Shown here: positions 38,551-48,398 of the stretch, in pieces
How the letters are laid out: the number at the start of each line of letters is the position of its first letter
Position numbering within the stretch: the stretch's first letter is position 1
Position numbers and translations under genes: made by a program
The notes under the pieces: model-generated
What the model was told of the DNA's origin: nothing
What the model saw: only the letters and a program-made list of their open reading frames with translations
The model's database searches: none
Assembly: GCF_934924865.1 (NCBI RefSeq)
Contig: NZ_OW235315.1
Span: forward strand, 2,666,001-2,730,000
Direction: 5' to 3'
DNA from: Tepidibacter aestuarii
GTDB lineage: Bacteria > Bacillota > Clostridia > Peptostreptococcales > Peptostreptococcaceae
DNA length: 64,000 bases

Positions 38551-39459
38551 TTATATTTTCCCACTCTTACAATACTGTATCGGAAAGATTTCCTTAGTTA
38601 CATTCAGAAAAGTCTGTAAAGCAGGTGACATCCATTTATCCTCATGGTAAATTACCTGTGTCAAAAATTCAAAAGAAGGACCACACCAGTTTAGTTCAAC
38701 AAGCTTCCCTTTTGATAACTCTTCTTCAACTGTAATCTTCGGTAAAAGTATTATACCCAATCCACTCATTGCAAGCTGTTTCATAGCTTGAATATTCCCT
38801 ATTTCCATAATTTTGGGAGTCAATCCATAATCACCTAATATAGAAATCATAGTTCTCCTATAACTACAATCTTCCTCTGCTAAAATAAGAGGATAATTAA
38901 CAATATTTTGTGGATATACATCAGAATATTTTACAAGATAGTGGTTTGGCTCTGCTAGCAATACTAACGGCTCAGGTACAGCTAATTCAACAATAAATTC
39001 AGAACTTGTAACCCTATTATCTAGGCAAAAAGCTACATCAATGTGGTTATCTAGTAAAAGTTGTTTATGTTCATTAGATTTTACAGTTCTCAATACTATT
39101 TCAATATCAGGAAACTTATAGTGAAACACTTTTAGAAGGCTGTGTAGGCGTGTTGTGCATAGTGACTCCAGTGCACCAATCGTCACAACCCCTTTTGTCA
39201 TGGATTTATCTGTAACTATATCTTTTGCCTCTTCACAAAGATTAATAATCTGTCTTGCATAAACAAGGAATTTCTCCCCCTCATGGGTAAGAGAAATATT
39301 CTTTCTAATCCTCTCAAACAAGCGAACTCCAAGTTGGCTCTCTAACAACTGTATCTGTGATGTAATTGTAGGTTGAGTATATCCTAATACATCTGCTGCT
39401 CTAGTAAAACCATTGAGATCAGCTACTGTAATGAATGTTTTTAATTGACGAAATTCCAT
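38551..39459 (-). CDS. LysR-family transcriptional regulator
   Basis: 302 residues with the LysR HTH (FTRAADVLGYTQPTITSQIQLLE, about 18-40, given in part) and a periplasmic-binding-like effector domain. It is divergent from the OsmC-family gene 130 bases away and probably regulates it and itself. Confidence 0.93.
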   Translation of the reverse strand: MEFRQLKTFITVADLNGFTRAADVLGYTQPTITSQIQLLESQLGVRLFERIRKNISLTHEGEKFLVYARQIINLCEEAKDIVTDKSMTKGVVTIGALESLCTTRLHSLLKVFHYKFPDIEIVLRTVKSNEHKQLLLDNHIDVAFCLDNRVTSSEFIVELAVPEPLVLLAEPNHYLVKYSDVYPQNIVNYPLILAEEDCSYRRTMISILGDYGLTPKIMEIGNIQAMKQLAMSGLGIILLPKITVEEELSKGKLVELNWCGPSFEFLTQVIYHEDKWMSPALQTFLNVTKEIFPIQYCKSGKI

Positions 39460-39589
39460 ATACTTCTCCTTTCTACATCCATAGATTTTTTATATGATTA
39501 TGATTTATTATATCAATTTTTCTTTTTTTATACTATGAGTTATTATTTAGTTAAACGCATACAAAATTATAAATTAGGAGGAATTTATT

Positions 39590-40012
39590 ATGACACTAAA
39601 CGCCTTAGTAAAATGGATGGGAGAAGGAATTGTATTTGAAGGTACTACTCCAGAAGGATCAAAATTGGTGATGGCTGGCCCATCAGAAATGAATGACGGA
39701 AAGGTATTAGGCCCTAAACCAATTGAGGTACTTCTTCATGCTGTTGCAGCATGTACAAGTGTAGATACTATTGCAATGCTAAAGAGTAAAGGTGCTGAAA
39801 TTTCCGAATACGAAGTAAGTGTTACTGGAGAAAGAGGCTCTATTGCTCCAAAGCCAATTGAAAAAATGCATCTTATTTACAATATTAAAGGTAAAAAAAT
39901 GAATCCAGATATGATTAAAGAAACACTTGAAACTGCTTTTTTAGTAGAAAGTGGTGTAGCAAATACATATAAATCAAATATAACTTGGTCTTTTAATCTT
40001 ATTGAAGAATAG
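39590..40012 (+). CDS. OsmC-family protein
   Basis: 140 residues of the OsmC/YhfA family of thiol peroxidase-like proteins. The first redox cysteine is present in AVAACTSVD (about residue 55), but the second one, usually in a CPV or YCS motif, is replaced (LVESGVANTY). So peroxidase activity is doubtful. TAGGAGGAA precedes the ATG. Its last 110 bases and its terminator are duplicated at 45.9-46.1 kb. Confidence 0.88.
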   Translation: MTLNALVKWMGEGIVFEGTTPEGSKLVMAGPSEMNDGKVLGPKPIEVLLHAVAACTSVDTIAMLKSKGAEISEYEVSVTGERGSIAPKPIEKMHLIYNIKGKKMNPDMIKETLETAFLVESGVANTYKSNITWSFNLIEE

Positions 40013-40038
40013 TATTGTATTTCTTTTATATGTATAAT

Positions 40039-40071
40039 AAAACTCCTTTCAATAAACTTGAAAGGAGTTTT
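40039..40071 (+). terminator. terminator of the OsmC-family gene
   Basis: AAAACTCCTTTCAA and TTGAAAGGAGTTTT form a 14-bp stem followed by ATAAATTT. Confidence 0.85.
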
Positions 40072-40149
40072 ATAAATTTGAATTGGAATTATTGACCATC
40101 AGTCTTTTATTCAACCACACTACAAGGTTCTATTTTATCATTGTATTTA

Positions 40150-40244
40150 AGTAGTATAAAAGTACATGATTTTTAATAGTTTGGTCATATAAAGTCATTT
40201 TTGTTCTTTTTCCTTCGATATAATATTTTTGCACCTGAACCATA
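40150..40244 (+). mobile_element. decayed right end of an IS6-family element
   Basis: The tract ending ATTTTTGCACCTGAACC (40229-40245) resembles the right end of the IS6-type relic at 48382-48398 (TTTTTTGCACTGGAACC). The preceding bases (ATAGTTTGGTCATATAAAGT) resemble the end of the transposase gene there. Confidence 0.5.
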
Positions 40245-40249
40245 TCTAT

Positions 40250-41659
40250 TTATATACTTTCAATTAATTGAATATCTACTCCTTTTTCAACTAAATATTG
40301 CTTAAGCTGTTTTTGGATATCATCTGGAAGTTCAGGTTTTTGATATTTATCTAGCATAGATTTTTTCTTTTTATTGATATTCTTTAATAGTTTCTCATCA
40401 GGATCTCCACTTACCGAGCCCCTTATACTAACATTTGGTAAAAACGGTTCTTTTCTACAATGTTTTAACGTATGTGGTGCTGTTATAAATTGACCTGCTG
40501 GACCTATATCATTAATAAGATCTAACGCTAGCGTATCTTCGTTAATAACTACTTTATCAAGGTAGCGTTTAACCATTCCTATAATTTCTAAATCTACAAT
40601 GAATTTTTCATATGACATACAACCAAAAGAATCCATTATTCCTGCACTATGAATAATATAGTTCATTTTATTTTGGTGACAAACTAAACAAGTCATCATA
40701 CTTTCATATCCACTTTGTGCAGATACTGTTTTAGCATCACTGATTGTTCCACCACCACGACAAGGAATTCCATATGCTTTAGCAAGTCTTGCTGCATATT
40801 CATAGCATAGAGATCCTTCAGGAGAACCAATTGCTATACTTCCACTTTTCATATCTGAGGTAGTTGTTTGAGAACCGTATAGTACAGGAGTACCTTCTCT
40901 AACCATCTGAGAAAGTGCAATACCACATAATACTTCTGCATTCGTTAATGCAATAGTACCAGCTAAAGTTACCGGTCCTGTTGTTCCTGCCATCGTACAT
41001 GATGCAACAACCATTGGCTGACCATATTTAGCATAAACCATTAACGTTTCTGCTGCGTTATTATCTAAATAAAGTGGACTATTTGTATTTACAATAGTAA
41101 TCGCTCTTGGTTTTTCAGCAAGCTTTTCTTTACCATCAAAAACAATGCCTAACATATCCATTAATTCTTCGACTTCTTTAGCATTACCAGAACCAGTCAT
41201 AATACATTTATCAGTATAATTAAGAGTCGAATATAGCATCATAGCAAGGGTAGATTCTGAAGGAAGATCTTTTGGTTGAACTACTATTCCACCATTTATT
41301 TTAAAATAGTCACTTTGATGAAAAAGTTTAACAAAAGTTTTAAAATCTTTTATAAGAGCCGGACGTTTTTTCCCATCAGCCTCTAAAATAAGAGGAGCTC
41401 CATAACCAGGAGCACATTCAACATTATCTCCCCCAATAGTCATATCGTATTTAGGATTTCTAGCATATATATTAAAACTACTTGGCGCTTTATTAACCCA
41501 TTTCATCAGCTGATCTTCAGTAAAAAAAGCTGTATCTCCACAAACTTTAATACCATTTTTTTTAAGTATCTCTATAGCTTTCGGGTGATGTATTTTCATG
41601 CCTGTTTCCTCTAAAATTTTCATTGACGCTTCATGAATTTGTCTTAAATCTTTATCCAT
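40250..41659 (-). CDS. MttB-superfamily (non-pyrrolysine) methylamine/betaine methyltransferase, copy 2
   Basis: 469 residues of the trimethylamine methyltransferase superfamily (COG5598 type). No internal amber codon is present, so it is a non-pyrrolysine member like those acting on glycine betaine, proline betaine, carnitine or related compounds. Recognisable blocks are GYGAPLI, TNSPLYLDNNAAETL, MAGTTGPVTLAG and the C-terminal LKHCRKE. GGGGGGAG precedes the ATG at 41659. It shares the operon with a BCCT transporter and a second MttB homologue. It needs a corrinoid partner; the nearest in the window is at 6.7-7.4 kb. Confidence 0.9.
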   Translation of the reverse strand: MDKDLRQIHEASMKILEETGMKIHHPKAIEILKKNGIKVCGDTAFFTEDQLMKWVNKAPSSFNIYARNPKYDMTIGGDNVECAPGYGAPLILEADGKKRPALIKDFKTFVKLFHQSDYFKINGGIVVQPKDLPSESTLAMMLYSTLNYTDKCIMTGSGNAKEVEELMDMLGIVFDGKEKLAEKPRAITIVNTNSPLYLDNNAAETLMVYAKYGQPMVVASCTMAGTTGPVTLAGTIALTNAEVLCGIALSQMVREGTPVLYGSQTTTSDMKSGSIAIGSPEGSLCYEYAARLAKAYGIPCRGGGTISDAKTVSAQSGYESMMTCLVCHQNKMNYIIHSAGIMDSFGCMSYEKFIVDLEIIGMVKRYLDKVVINEDTLALDLINDIGPAGQFITAPHTLKHCRKEPFLPNVSIRGSVSGDPDEKLLKNINKKKKSMLDKYQKPELPDDIQKQLKQYLVEKGVDIQLIESI

Positions 41660-41753
41660 TATTTCTCCCCCCATAATTATATATAAAATATTTATATATG
41701 AAACAGTGTATTTGTGTCACGGTTTCTTGCTCACTAGGTTCTCTATTGATCTT

Positions 41754-43340
41754 CTAATTTTCTATATCTTCACTTTCATTAATATCGAAAGTTCCTACTA
41801 CATCATAATTCTCAGCATTTTTCATACACTGTATATATCCTACGCACATTATTAACTCCAGTAATAATATTGGCAATCCGCATACTACAACAGCTGTCTG
41901 TAACGCCTTAAGTCCTCCACTCATTAGTAATATAAATGCGATACCACCCATTAATGCACCCCAGAATATTTTCAAGATGTTTGGAGCATCCTGTTCATTT
42001 TTATTGCTTTCATAACTAGCTGAAGTCATATTAGCAAGTGTTAGTGTCATAGATTCAGCTAATGTAACAAAAGAGAATATAATAGCTAAAAATCCTAAGA
42101 CAGTTAACAATCCCGGCAAAGGTAAGTTCTTTAAAAAAGCAAACATTGCAACTTCCACACCTAATTTCGAAATTTCACCGGATATAGATATTCCTTGAAA
42201 ATGTTCCATGAAAATACTTGCACTCCCAAATACACCAAACCATACAACTGCAAATACCGCTGGAGCGAAGAAATTTACTAATACAAATTCTTTAATTGTT
42301 CTTCCCTTTGCTAATTTTACTAAAAACAATCCTACCATTGGCGCAAATGCTAACCACCATGACCAATAGAAAATTGTCCAACCTCCAACCCATCCAGTTT
42401 GGAGTGCAGGTTCTAAATATAGAGATTGTGCAAGCATTGTGCTTAAATAATCTCCCAATGCCGAAGTTGTATTGTTTAAAATATATAAAGTAGGTCCAAA
42501 AATAAATACCCAAATTAGTAAAGCAAAATAGATATATACATTTAAATTACTAATTACAGTAATACCTTTATGCAGTCCAGTACAAGCTGCCACTGTATAA
42601 AATACAGCCATAGCTGCAATTATCGCAAACCAAACCAATACCATAGATTCAAATGCAATACCAGTAGTATATCCTAGTCCTCCAGCTAATTGCATAGCGC
42701 CTACTCCTAAAGAAGTTCCTATACCCGCTACTATACTAAAAATGCAAAGAGCATCTATTAAATTACCTGCAAGACCATTTACCTTATTGCCTAAAAGGGG
42801 ATATAAACCAGTACTAATCTTAAAGCTTTTTTTACCATTATAATGTAAAAATGCAATACACAAACCAAATGACGTATACGTAGCATATGGATGTAGGGCC
42901 CAATGTAAATATACGGTTCTAAGTGCACCCTCAGCTGCTTCTGCTGATCTAGGTATTAACCCCATAAAAGGTGCTGGATTAGTATAGTTTCCAAGCGGTT
43001 CTGCAACTCCATAAAATACTATTCCAATAGCGATTCCGGATGTAAGAGCAATTGCAAACCATGTAAAAAACGACATATCAGGCTTTGCTTCAGGCCCACC
43101 TAATATAATATTTCCATACTTACTAAACCCTGCCCATATTACAAATACAAATAATATACTCATACCTAAAGCATAAAACCAACTGAAATATGTTATACAA
43201 AAATTGAATGCATAACTAGCAGCCGCACCTAAAGACTTTGGAGATATTACTCCAAATAATACAACAGCAACTAGTAATATTGCAGGTGGCCAAAACACTT
43301 GTTTATTTACAATATTAGTTGTGCCTTTATTTTCTTTCAT
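41754..43340 (-). CDS. BCCT-family betaine/carnitine/choline transporter
   Basis: 528-residue membrane transporter with about 12 helices and the aromatic-box helix region (YWSWWLAFAPMVGLFL near residue 325) that binds trimethylammonium groups. It lies between two MttB homologues, strongly suggesting that their substrate is a quaternary amine that it imports. AGGGGAGGAA precedes the ATG. Confidence 0.93.
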   Translation of the reverse strand: MKENKGTTNIVNKQVFWPPAILLVAVVLFGVISPKSLGAAASYAFNFCITYFSWFYALGMSILFVFVIWAGFSKYGNIILGGPEAKPDMSFFTWFAIALTSGIAIGIVFYGVAEPLGNYTNPAPFMGLIPRSAEAAEGALRTVYLHWALHPYATYTSFGLCIAFLHYNGKKSFKISTGLYPLLGNKVNGLAGNLIDALCIFSIVAGIGTSLGVGAMQLAGGLGYTTGIAFESMVLVWFAIIAAMAVFYTVAACTGLHKGITVISNLNVYIYFALLIWVFIFGPTLYILNNTTSALGDYLSTMLAQSLYLEPALQTGWVGGWTIFYWSWWLAFAPMVGLFLVKLAKGRTIKEFVLVNFFAPAVFAVVWFGVFGSASIFMEHFQGISISGEISKLGVEVAMFAFLKNLPLPGLLTVLGFLAIIFSFVTLAESMTLTLANMTSASYESNKNEQDAPNILKIFWGALMGGIAFILLMSGGLKALQTAVVVCGLPILLLELIMCVGYIQCMKNAENYDVVGTFDINESEDIEN

Positions 43341-43427
43341 ACTATTCCTCCCCTTTATATTAATAAATAGTAATAAAAAGCTGACTGAGCAAATTCAATT
43401 TTACAACAGTCAGCTTTATAATGCAGA

Positions 43428-44858
43428 TTAAACTTTTTTAATATCTTCTGGTTTCATCCCAATACTTAACATATATTCATCTAGTTGTTTTTCTATTGTA
43501 GGATCTAATTCAGGTTTAACATATGCTGCTAACTGTTTCTCTATTCTTTTATTCATAGATTCGTAAAGTGCTTCATTTGGATCCTTTCCTTGTGGCAACT
43601 TAGATCTTAAACTCACTTGTGGAATATACGTTTTTCTGCAGTTTTTAACTGTATGTTTTTGATCTAGGAAAATGCCACCCTTTTCTGCCACTTTTTTTAT
43701 AGTATCAAAAGCTAGAGTATTTTCATTTACTTCGATATCATCAAAATAATTAGCACATCTATCTATTACTTCAAAATCTAGCATTAATTTTTCATAGCTC
43801 ATTGTTGCAAAAGAATCTAATATTCCTGCTGAATGCATGGCAAGATTTGATTTATATAAATTTGTATGGAATAGACTCATAGCTGTTTCAATTCCAGCTT
43901 GAGCAGTAACTCCTTTTGCATCCGATAAACCACCACCAGTTCTACAAGCTAATCCATACTTCTTAGCAAGTAATGATCCATATCTACCTGCTTTAATCAA
44001 CTCTGGTGATCCTATAGATGCATTCCCTGATTGAACATTTGAGCCGTAACATGCAAACTCATACATTACAGGATTTCCTGGATTTACAAGTTGAGTTAAT
44101 ACTATCGAGCTTAACATTTCAGCATTGCACATTGCAATTGCACCAGCGAGTGTAACAGGAGCTGTTGCACCAGGCATACAAGCTGAACAAACAGCAATAG
44201 GTTGATTATACTCGCAACCAAGTAGTAATGTATCTATTGCACTTAAATCTACTCTAAGAGGACTAGTAGGTGTTGATAATACTATGTATCTAGGTTTTTT
44301 CCTTAATTCTTCTTTACCTCCAAATACAATTTCAAGCATATTAAATATATCTATCTGGCCCTTTTTAGCACCTTGAATACCAAAGAGTACTTTTGAAGAA
44401 CGTTTTATTGCAGCATATATCATTGCTGGTATACTTATTTCTGGATCTATATCCGATGGTTGAACAATAATACCACCATTTACTTTAAATGATTTTTCCA
44501 TATGAAATAGATTAGCCATCTTTAGATAATCATCGAACAAAGCTTCTCTAATGCTTCCATCTGCATTAGTTATCAATGGCGATCCGTAACCAGGACAATA
44601 ATTTACATCCTCTGTGTTTATATTGATAAAATAATTCTCATCTCTTCCATAAATAGTAAATTCTTTAGTTGCCATATCTAAATACTTGTTAATTTGTTCC
44701 TCAGTAAAATATGTTCTTCCATTTTCTTGTCTGAACCCATTTGCTCTGAAGATTTCATCTACTTTCTTACTACCAAACTCAACCCCAATTTCAGCAAGTA
44801 TTTTTAAACTTGCTTGGTGAATTTGTTCTACTGCTAATAATTCTTTTTTATAATCCAT
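43428..44858 (-). CDS. MttB-superfamily (non-pyrrolysine) methyltransferase, copy 1
   Basis: 476 residues, same family as the 40.2-41.7 kb gene but clearly diverged. Matching blocks are GYGSPLI, TSPLRVDLSAIDTL, MPGATAPVTLAG and VKNCRKT. No internal stop where pyrrolysine would sit. It is the first gene of the three-gene mttB-BCCT-mttB unit, with AGGGGGTT before the ATG. The two copies may differ in substrate or act on successive methylation states. Confidence 0.9.
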   Translation of the reverse strand: MDYKKELLAVEQIHQASLKILAEIGVEFGSKKVDEIFRANGFRQENGRTYFTEEQINKYLDMATKEFTIYGRDENYFININTEDVNYCPGYGSPLITNADGSIREALFDDYLKMANLFHMEKSFKVNGGIIVQPSDIDPEISIPAMIYAAIKRSSKVLFGIQGAKKGQIDIFNMLEIVFGGKEELRKKPRYIVLSTPTSPLRVDLSAIDTLLLGCEYNQPIAVCSACMPGATAPVTLAGAIAMCNAEMLSSIVLTQLVNPGNPVMYEFACYGSNVQSGNASIGSPELIKAGRYGSLLAKKYGLACRTGGGLSDAKGVTAQAGIETAMSLFHTNLYKSNLAMHSAGILDSFATMSYEKLMLDFEVIDRCANYFDDIEVNENTLAFDTIKKVAEKGGIFLDQKHTVKNCRKTYIPQVSLRSKLPQGKDPNEALYESMNKRIEKQLAAYVKPELDPTIEKQLDEYMLSIGMKPEDIKKV

Positions 44859-44944
44859 AACAACAACCCCCTTACATTAATTTTCCCCCCAAGAATTAAT
44901 TTTTCTTGATATACTATTCTATTATTATAAAACTACTTTTATGA

Positions 44945-45008
44945 TGTTTTGCTACAAAAATCTTTTATGTGATATCATAGTAAAAAAATTCAGATTAAGA
45001 TTTGAATC
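44945..45008 (+). mobile_element. left-end relic of an IS6-family element
   Basis: The tract with CTTTTATGTGATATCATAG and GATTTGAATCCTTT matches the left end of the relic at 48145-48211. The terminal repeat is worn (GTTTTGCTACAAAAATC). Transposase sequence is replaced by an ABC ATPase fragment at 45009. Confidence 0.6.
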
Positions 45009-45221
45009 CTTTAGAAAAGATAGAAAAACTTCTTAAGCTTTATGGTATGTGGGAGTTCAAAAATAACTATCCTAAAGATCTTTCAGGTGGTATAAGATAA
45101 AGAGTTTCTTTGATTAAAAGACTATGAGTAAATCCTGATATTTTACTTCTTAATGAACCTTTTTCAGCATGAGATTATCAAACTCGACTTTTAGTATGTG
45201 ATGATATAACAAAAATCATTT
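45009..45221 (+). pseudogene. fragment of an ABC transporter ATPase
   Basis: About 210 bases match the 46.73-46.94 kb stretch of the intact ATPase (signature and Walker B region) but carry stop codons, for example ATAAGATAAAG in place of ATGAGACAAAG, and TGA in place of a sense codon in SALDYQ. Clearly non-functional. Confidence 0.8.
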
Positions 45222-45903
45222 TACTAAATAAGTTCCTTCTGGTTTTACTACATTTATCTGCGGAATATTTGTTTTAACATAATCAATTGAAAAATCTACA
45301 TTTCCTTCTAAATATTGCAATAACTCTTCTAACCACTCTTCTCCATTATTATAAGCGGCTTCAGTAGCTACAAGACTAAAACAATTATTTCTCTTTATAT
45401 CTATTGTAGTAAAAGCTTTATCTAACATCTTATAATCATCTTCATTTGGTAAAACTACTACTGAAGTTTGAAGTCCTGCTATATTAAATGTTTTAGTTGA
45501 TGCAATATAAGTTATACTATTTTTAGCAAATTCTTCACTAATAGACGCAAATGGTGTATGTTTATAGCCTTCAAAAATAATATCACTATGTATTTCATCA
45601 GAAATACATAGTGATATTATTCTTTAAATAAATTTTCCCTGATCTTACAAGTTCTTCTCTTTCCCATACTCTACCAACCGGATTATGAGGATTACAAAGA
45701 ATAAATAATTTAACATTTTTATCTATTTTACTTTCTAAATCTTCATAATCCATTACATACCTTCCGTTTTCATCCTTCTTCAAAGAATTTACAACCAATT
45801 CTCTATTGTTATCGTTAACAACATTAGCAAATGGACTATATACAGGCTGTTGAATTATTATTTTATCTCCTTCATTAGTAGATTGTTGTATCAAAAGATT
45901 TAT
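45222..45903 (-). pseudogene. broken partial copy of the PatB/MalY C-S lyase
   Basis: Nearly identical to 35.28-35.95 kb on the same strand, but lacking both ends. It is interrupted around 45600 by a mutation that created a perfect palindrome and shifts or stops the frame. Two open shards remain (about 70 and 105 residues). Confidence 0.85.
45576..45616. repeat. perfect 17-bp-arm palindrome from a templated mutation
   Basis: AATATCACTATGTATTT, a CATCAG loop and the exact complement. The parental copy at 35645-35680 has only an imperfect version. Confidence 0.8.
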
Positions 45904-45904
45904 T

Positions 45905-46240
45905 AATGAATCCAAATATGATTAAAGAAATACTTGAAACTGCTTTTTTAGTAGAAAGCAGCATAGCAAATACATATAAATCAAATATAACTTTATCTTT
46001 TAATCTTATTGAAGAATATTATTATATTTATTTGTATAATAAAACTCCTTTCAATAAACTTAAAAGAAGTTCTATAAATTCACATTGGAATTATTGACAA
46101 TTAGTCTTTTTATTGAATTCTACACTACAAGGTTACTATTTTATAATTGTATTTAAGTAGTATAAAAGTACATATTTTTAATAGTTTGGTCATATAAAAT
46201 CATTTTTGTTCTTTTTCCTTCGATATAGCATTTTTTGTGT
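45905..46240 (+). pseudogene. duplicate of the OsmC gene end, its terminator and an IS6 right end
   Basis: Matches 39.90-40.23 kb throughout: the last 37 codons of the OsmC-family gene (its stop codon has mutated), the terminator hairpin (now imperfect) and the decayed IS6 right-end tract. No ribosome binding site or start region. Confidence 0.8.
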
Positions 46241-46418
46241 CTCCGTTATTATTTACCACTACAACTATTACTGCTAAGCCAAAATCTTTATCTTTAAATT
46301 ATTTATAAGTACTTTATCATTTTGCGTAAATTAATTTATACACCTATTCTAGGTACAAAATTCCCTCTACATTAATAATATAAACTATACTATGTATTAT
46401 CATCTCGGGGGTGAGTAC

Positions 46419-47180
46419 GTGAATCCTATTGTTCAAATAAAAAATCTTTCTATGAATTACTATACTCTAGAAGGGGAACTTGAAGTTTTAAAAGATATTA
46501 ATTTAAATTTAGAAGAAGGAGAAATTCTAGCACTTGTTGGTCCGTCTGGTTGCGGTAAATCTACAATAATGAACATATTATCAAGCCTTATAACTCCTAC
46601 CAAAGGAGAAGTTATACTGAACGGCAAAATAGGATATATGTTCCAACGAGATCATCTGCTTGAATGGAGAACTATAATTGATAATATAAAAATAGGACTA
46701 GAAATACAAAAGAAATTAAACGATGAAGCTTTACAAAAGATAGAAAGACTTCTTAAGCTTTATGATATATGGGAGTTCAGAAACAACTACCCTAAAGAGC
46801 TTTCAGGTGGTATGAGACAAAGAGTTGCTTTGATTAGAACACTAGCTGTTAATCCAGATATACTTCTTTTAGACGAACCCTTTTCAGCACTTGATTATCA
46901 AACTAGACTTTTGGTGTGTAATGATATAGCTCAGATTATAAAGAATGAAAATAAGACTACTATAATGGTTACACATGATATATCAGAGGCCATATCAATG
47001 GCAGACAAAATAGCAGTTTTATCCAAAAGACCGGCTACAATAAAACATATATATAAGATAGATCTTACAGTGAAAGACGAAAAAACACCTCTTTCATCAA
47101 GAGAGGCTCCTGAGTTTAAAGATTATTTCAATACTATATGGAAGGAGCTTGATATAGATGAAAAAGACAAACTACTCTAG
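46419..47180 (+). CDS. ABC transporter ATPase (SsuB/TauB/ThiZ class)
   Basis: 253 residues with Walker A GPSGCGKST, signature LSGGMRQRVA, Walker B ILLLDEPFSALD and H-loop MVTHDISEA. The class powers uptake of nitrate, sulfonates or pyrimidine thiamine precursors. I choose the GTG at 46419 (MNPIVQIKN) because GGGGGTGAG lies just upstream; an ATG at 46392 lacks one. Its 3' end overlaps the permease gene by 23 bases. No binding-protein gene is adjacent. Confidence 0.9.
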   Translation: MNPIVQIKNLSMNYYTLEGELEVLKDINLNLEEGEILALVGPSGCGKSTIMNILSSLITPTKGEVILNGKIGYMFQRDHLLEWRTIIDNIKIGLEIQKKLNDEALQKIERLLKLYDIWEFRNNYPKELSGGMRQRVALIRTLAVNPDILLLDEPFSALDYQTRLLVCNDIAQIIKNENKTTIMVTHDISEAISMADKIAVLSKRPATIKHIYKIDLTVKDEKTPLSSREAPEFKDYFNTIWKELDIDEKDKLL

Positions 47181-47958
47181 CGAATATAAAGCTTATTTAA
47201 AATCAGTTAAATCCAATAAAAGAAAAATAATATTCTATCAAATATTAGTACTTGTACTGTTTGTACTAATCTGGGAAATGGCTGCTAACCTAAACTTTAT
47301 AGATGTATTTTTAACTAGTAAACCATCTGCCATATTCAAACTGTTTATAAGATATTCTTCAAATGGAGAAATCTTTAAACACGTAGGAATATCCGTATAT
47401 GAAACTGTTTTAGGATTTATTCTTGGAACTGTAGGCGGGATAATAATAGCTATAATGCTCTGGTGGAATGAAAACTTGGCTAAAATATTAGATCCATTCT
47501 TAGTTGTATTAAATGCTCTTCCAAAAACCGCACTTGCTCCTATACTTATAATATGGGCTGGAGCTGGAATTACAGGAATAGTAGTTATAGCTCTTACTAT
47601 ATCAATAGTAGTTACAATACTTTCAGCCTATAACTATTTTATAACCGTTGAAGAAGAAAAAATAAAAATGCTAAAAAGCTTTGGTGCAACTAAATATCAA
47701 ATACTCACAAAGCTTATTCTTCCTTCTAATGTAGGTAATATTATAAATATAGTTAAGATTAATATAGGTATGTCCTGGGTTGGAGTTATCGTTGGAGAGT
47801 TTTTAGTATCAAGATATGGAATAGGTTATTTGATAGTTTATGGTGGTCAGGTATTTAAGCTAGATCTTGTTATGATGGGTGTATTCGTTCTTGCAATATG
47901 TGCTCTATTGATGTATCAAATAGTTAATATAATTGAGAAAAGATATAAAGCTAGATAA
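47158..47958 (+). CDS. ABC transporter permease (SsuC/TauC/ThiX class)
   Basis: 266 residues with six helices and the EAA-like loop around LKSFGATKYQILTKLILP near residue 175. AAGGAG inside the ATPase gene lies 10 bases before the ATG. Together with the ATPase it forms an importer whose substrate-binding partner is missing here. A second, truncated copy is at 58.3-59.0 kb. Confidence 0.9.
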   Translation: MKKTNYSSEYKAYLKSVKSNKRKIIFYQILVLVLFVLIWEMAANLNFIDVFLTSKPSAIFKLFIRYSSNGEIFKHVGISVYETVLGFILGTVGGIIIAIMLWWNENLAKILDPFLVVLNALPKTALAPILIIWAGAGITGIVVIALTISIVVTILSAYNYFITVEEEKIKMLKSFGATKYQILTKLILPSNVGNIINIVKINIGMSWVGVIVGEFLVSRYGIGYLIVYGGQVFKLDLVMMGVFVLAICALLMYQIVNIIEKRYKAR

Positions 47959-48062
47959 TTTAAAAATCAGGCTTATTTGAAAATGGAGTATATAATTAAA
48001 TATGTGTAAAGTCCAAACCTAAAATTAGATTTAAAACTGAAAAAATGGTGATTTAATTATAT

Positions 48063-48102
48063 TAAGGGTTAGATTTTCTTATGCAAATCGACCCTTTTTT
48101 AA
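48063..48102 (+). terminator. terminator of the ABC ATPase/permease pair
   Basis: AAGGGT and GATTT arms pair with AAATC and ACCCTT, followed by TTTTTT. Confidence 0.85.
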
Positions 48103-48144
48103 TTATCATTTTAAGAAAAAAATAGTATTGACTTTAAGATTAAC

Positions 48145-48398
48145 AGTTCTAGTGCAAAAAACTTTTATGTGATATCATAGTTAAAAAATCAAGATTAGGA
48201 TTTGAATCCTTTAATACAACAAGAAAAACTTTAAAAGGAATTGAAGCTTTTCATATGATAAAACAAGGGCAAGTTGATGGTATAAATCGATGTGCCCTTG
48301 CTAAAGTTGAATTTATCAATAAATTATTTAGTTTAGTGACATAAAGTAAAATTAAAAAAAGGATTACTCTAGAATTCAATATTTTTTGCACTGGAACC
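48145..48398 (+). mobile_element. internally deleted IS6-family insertion sequence
   Basis: The element keeps both terminal repeats (AGTTCTAGTGCAAAAAA at the left; complement of GGTTCCAGTGCAAAAAA at the right) and the last 43 codons of the transposase (TRKTLKGIEAFHMI...VEFINKLFSLV, stop at 48342-48344), typical of IS6/IS240 transposase C-termini. The rest of the transposase, about 550-600 bases, is deleted. It cannot move by itself. Confidence 0.78.

Noticed and set aside
40250-44858. Pyrrolysine use in the MttB homologues
   Set aside because: Neither gene has an in-frame TAG; both belong to the non-pyrrolysine branch.
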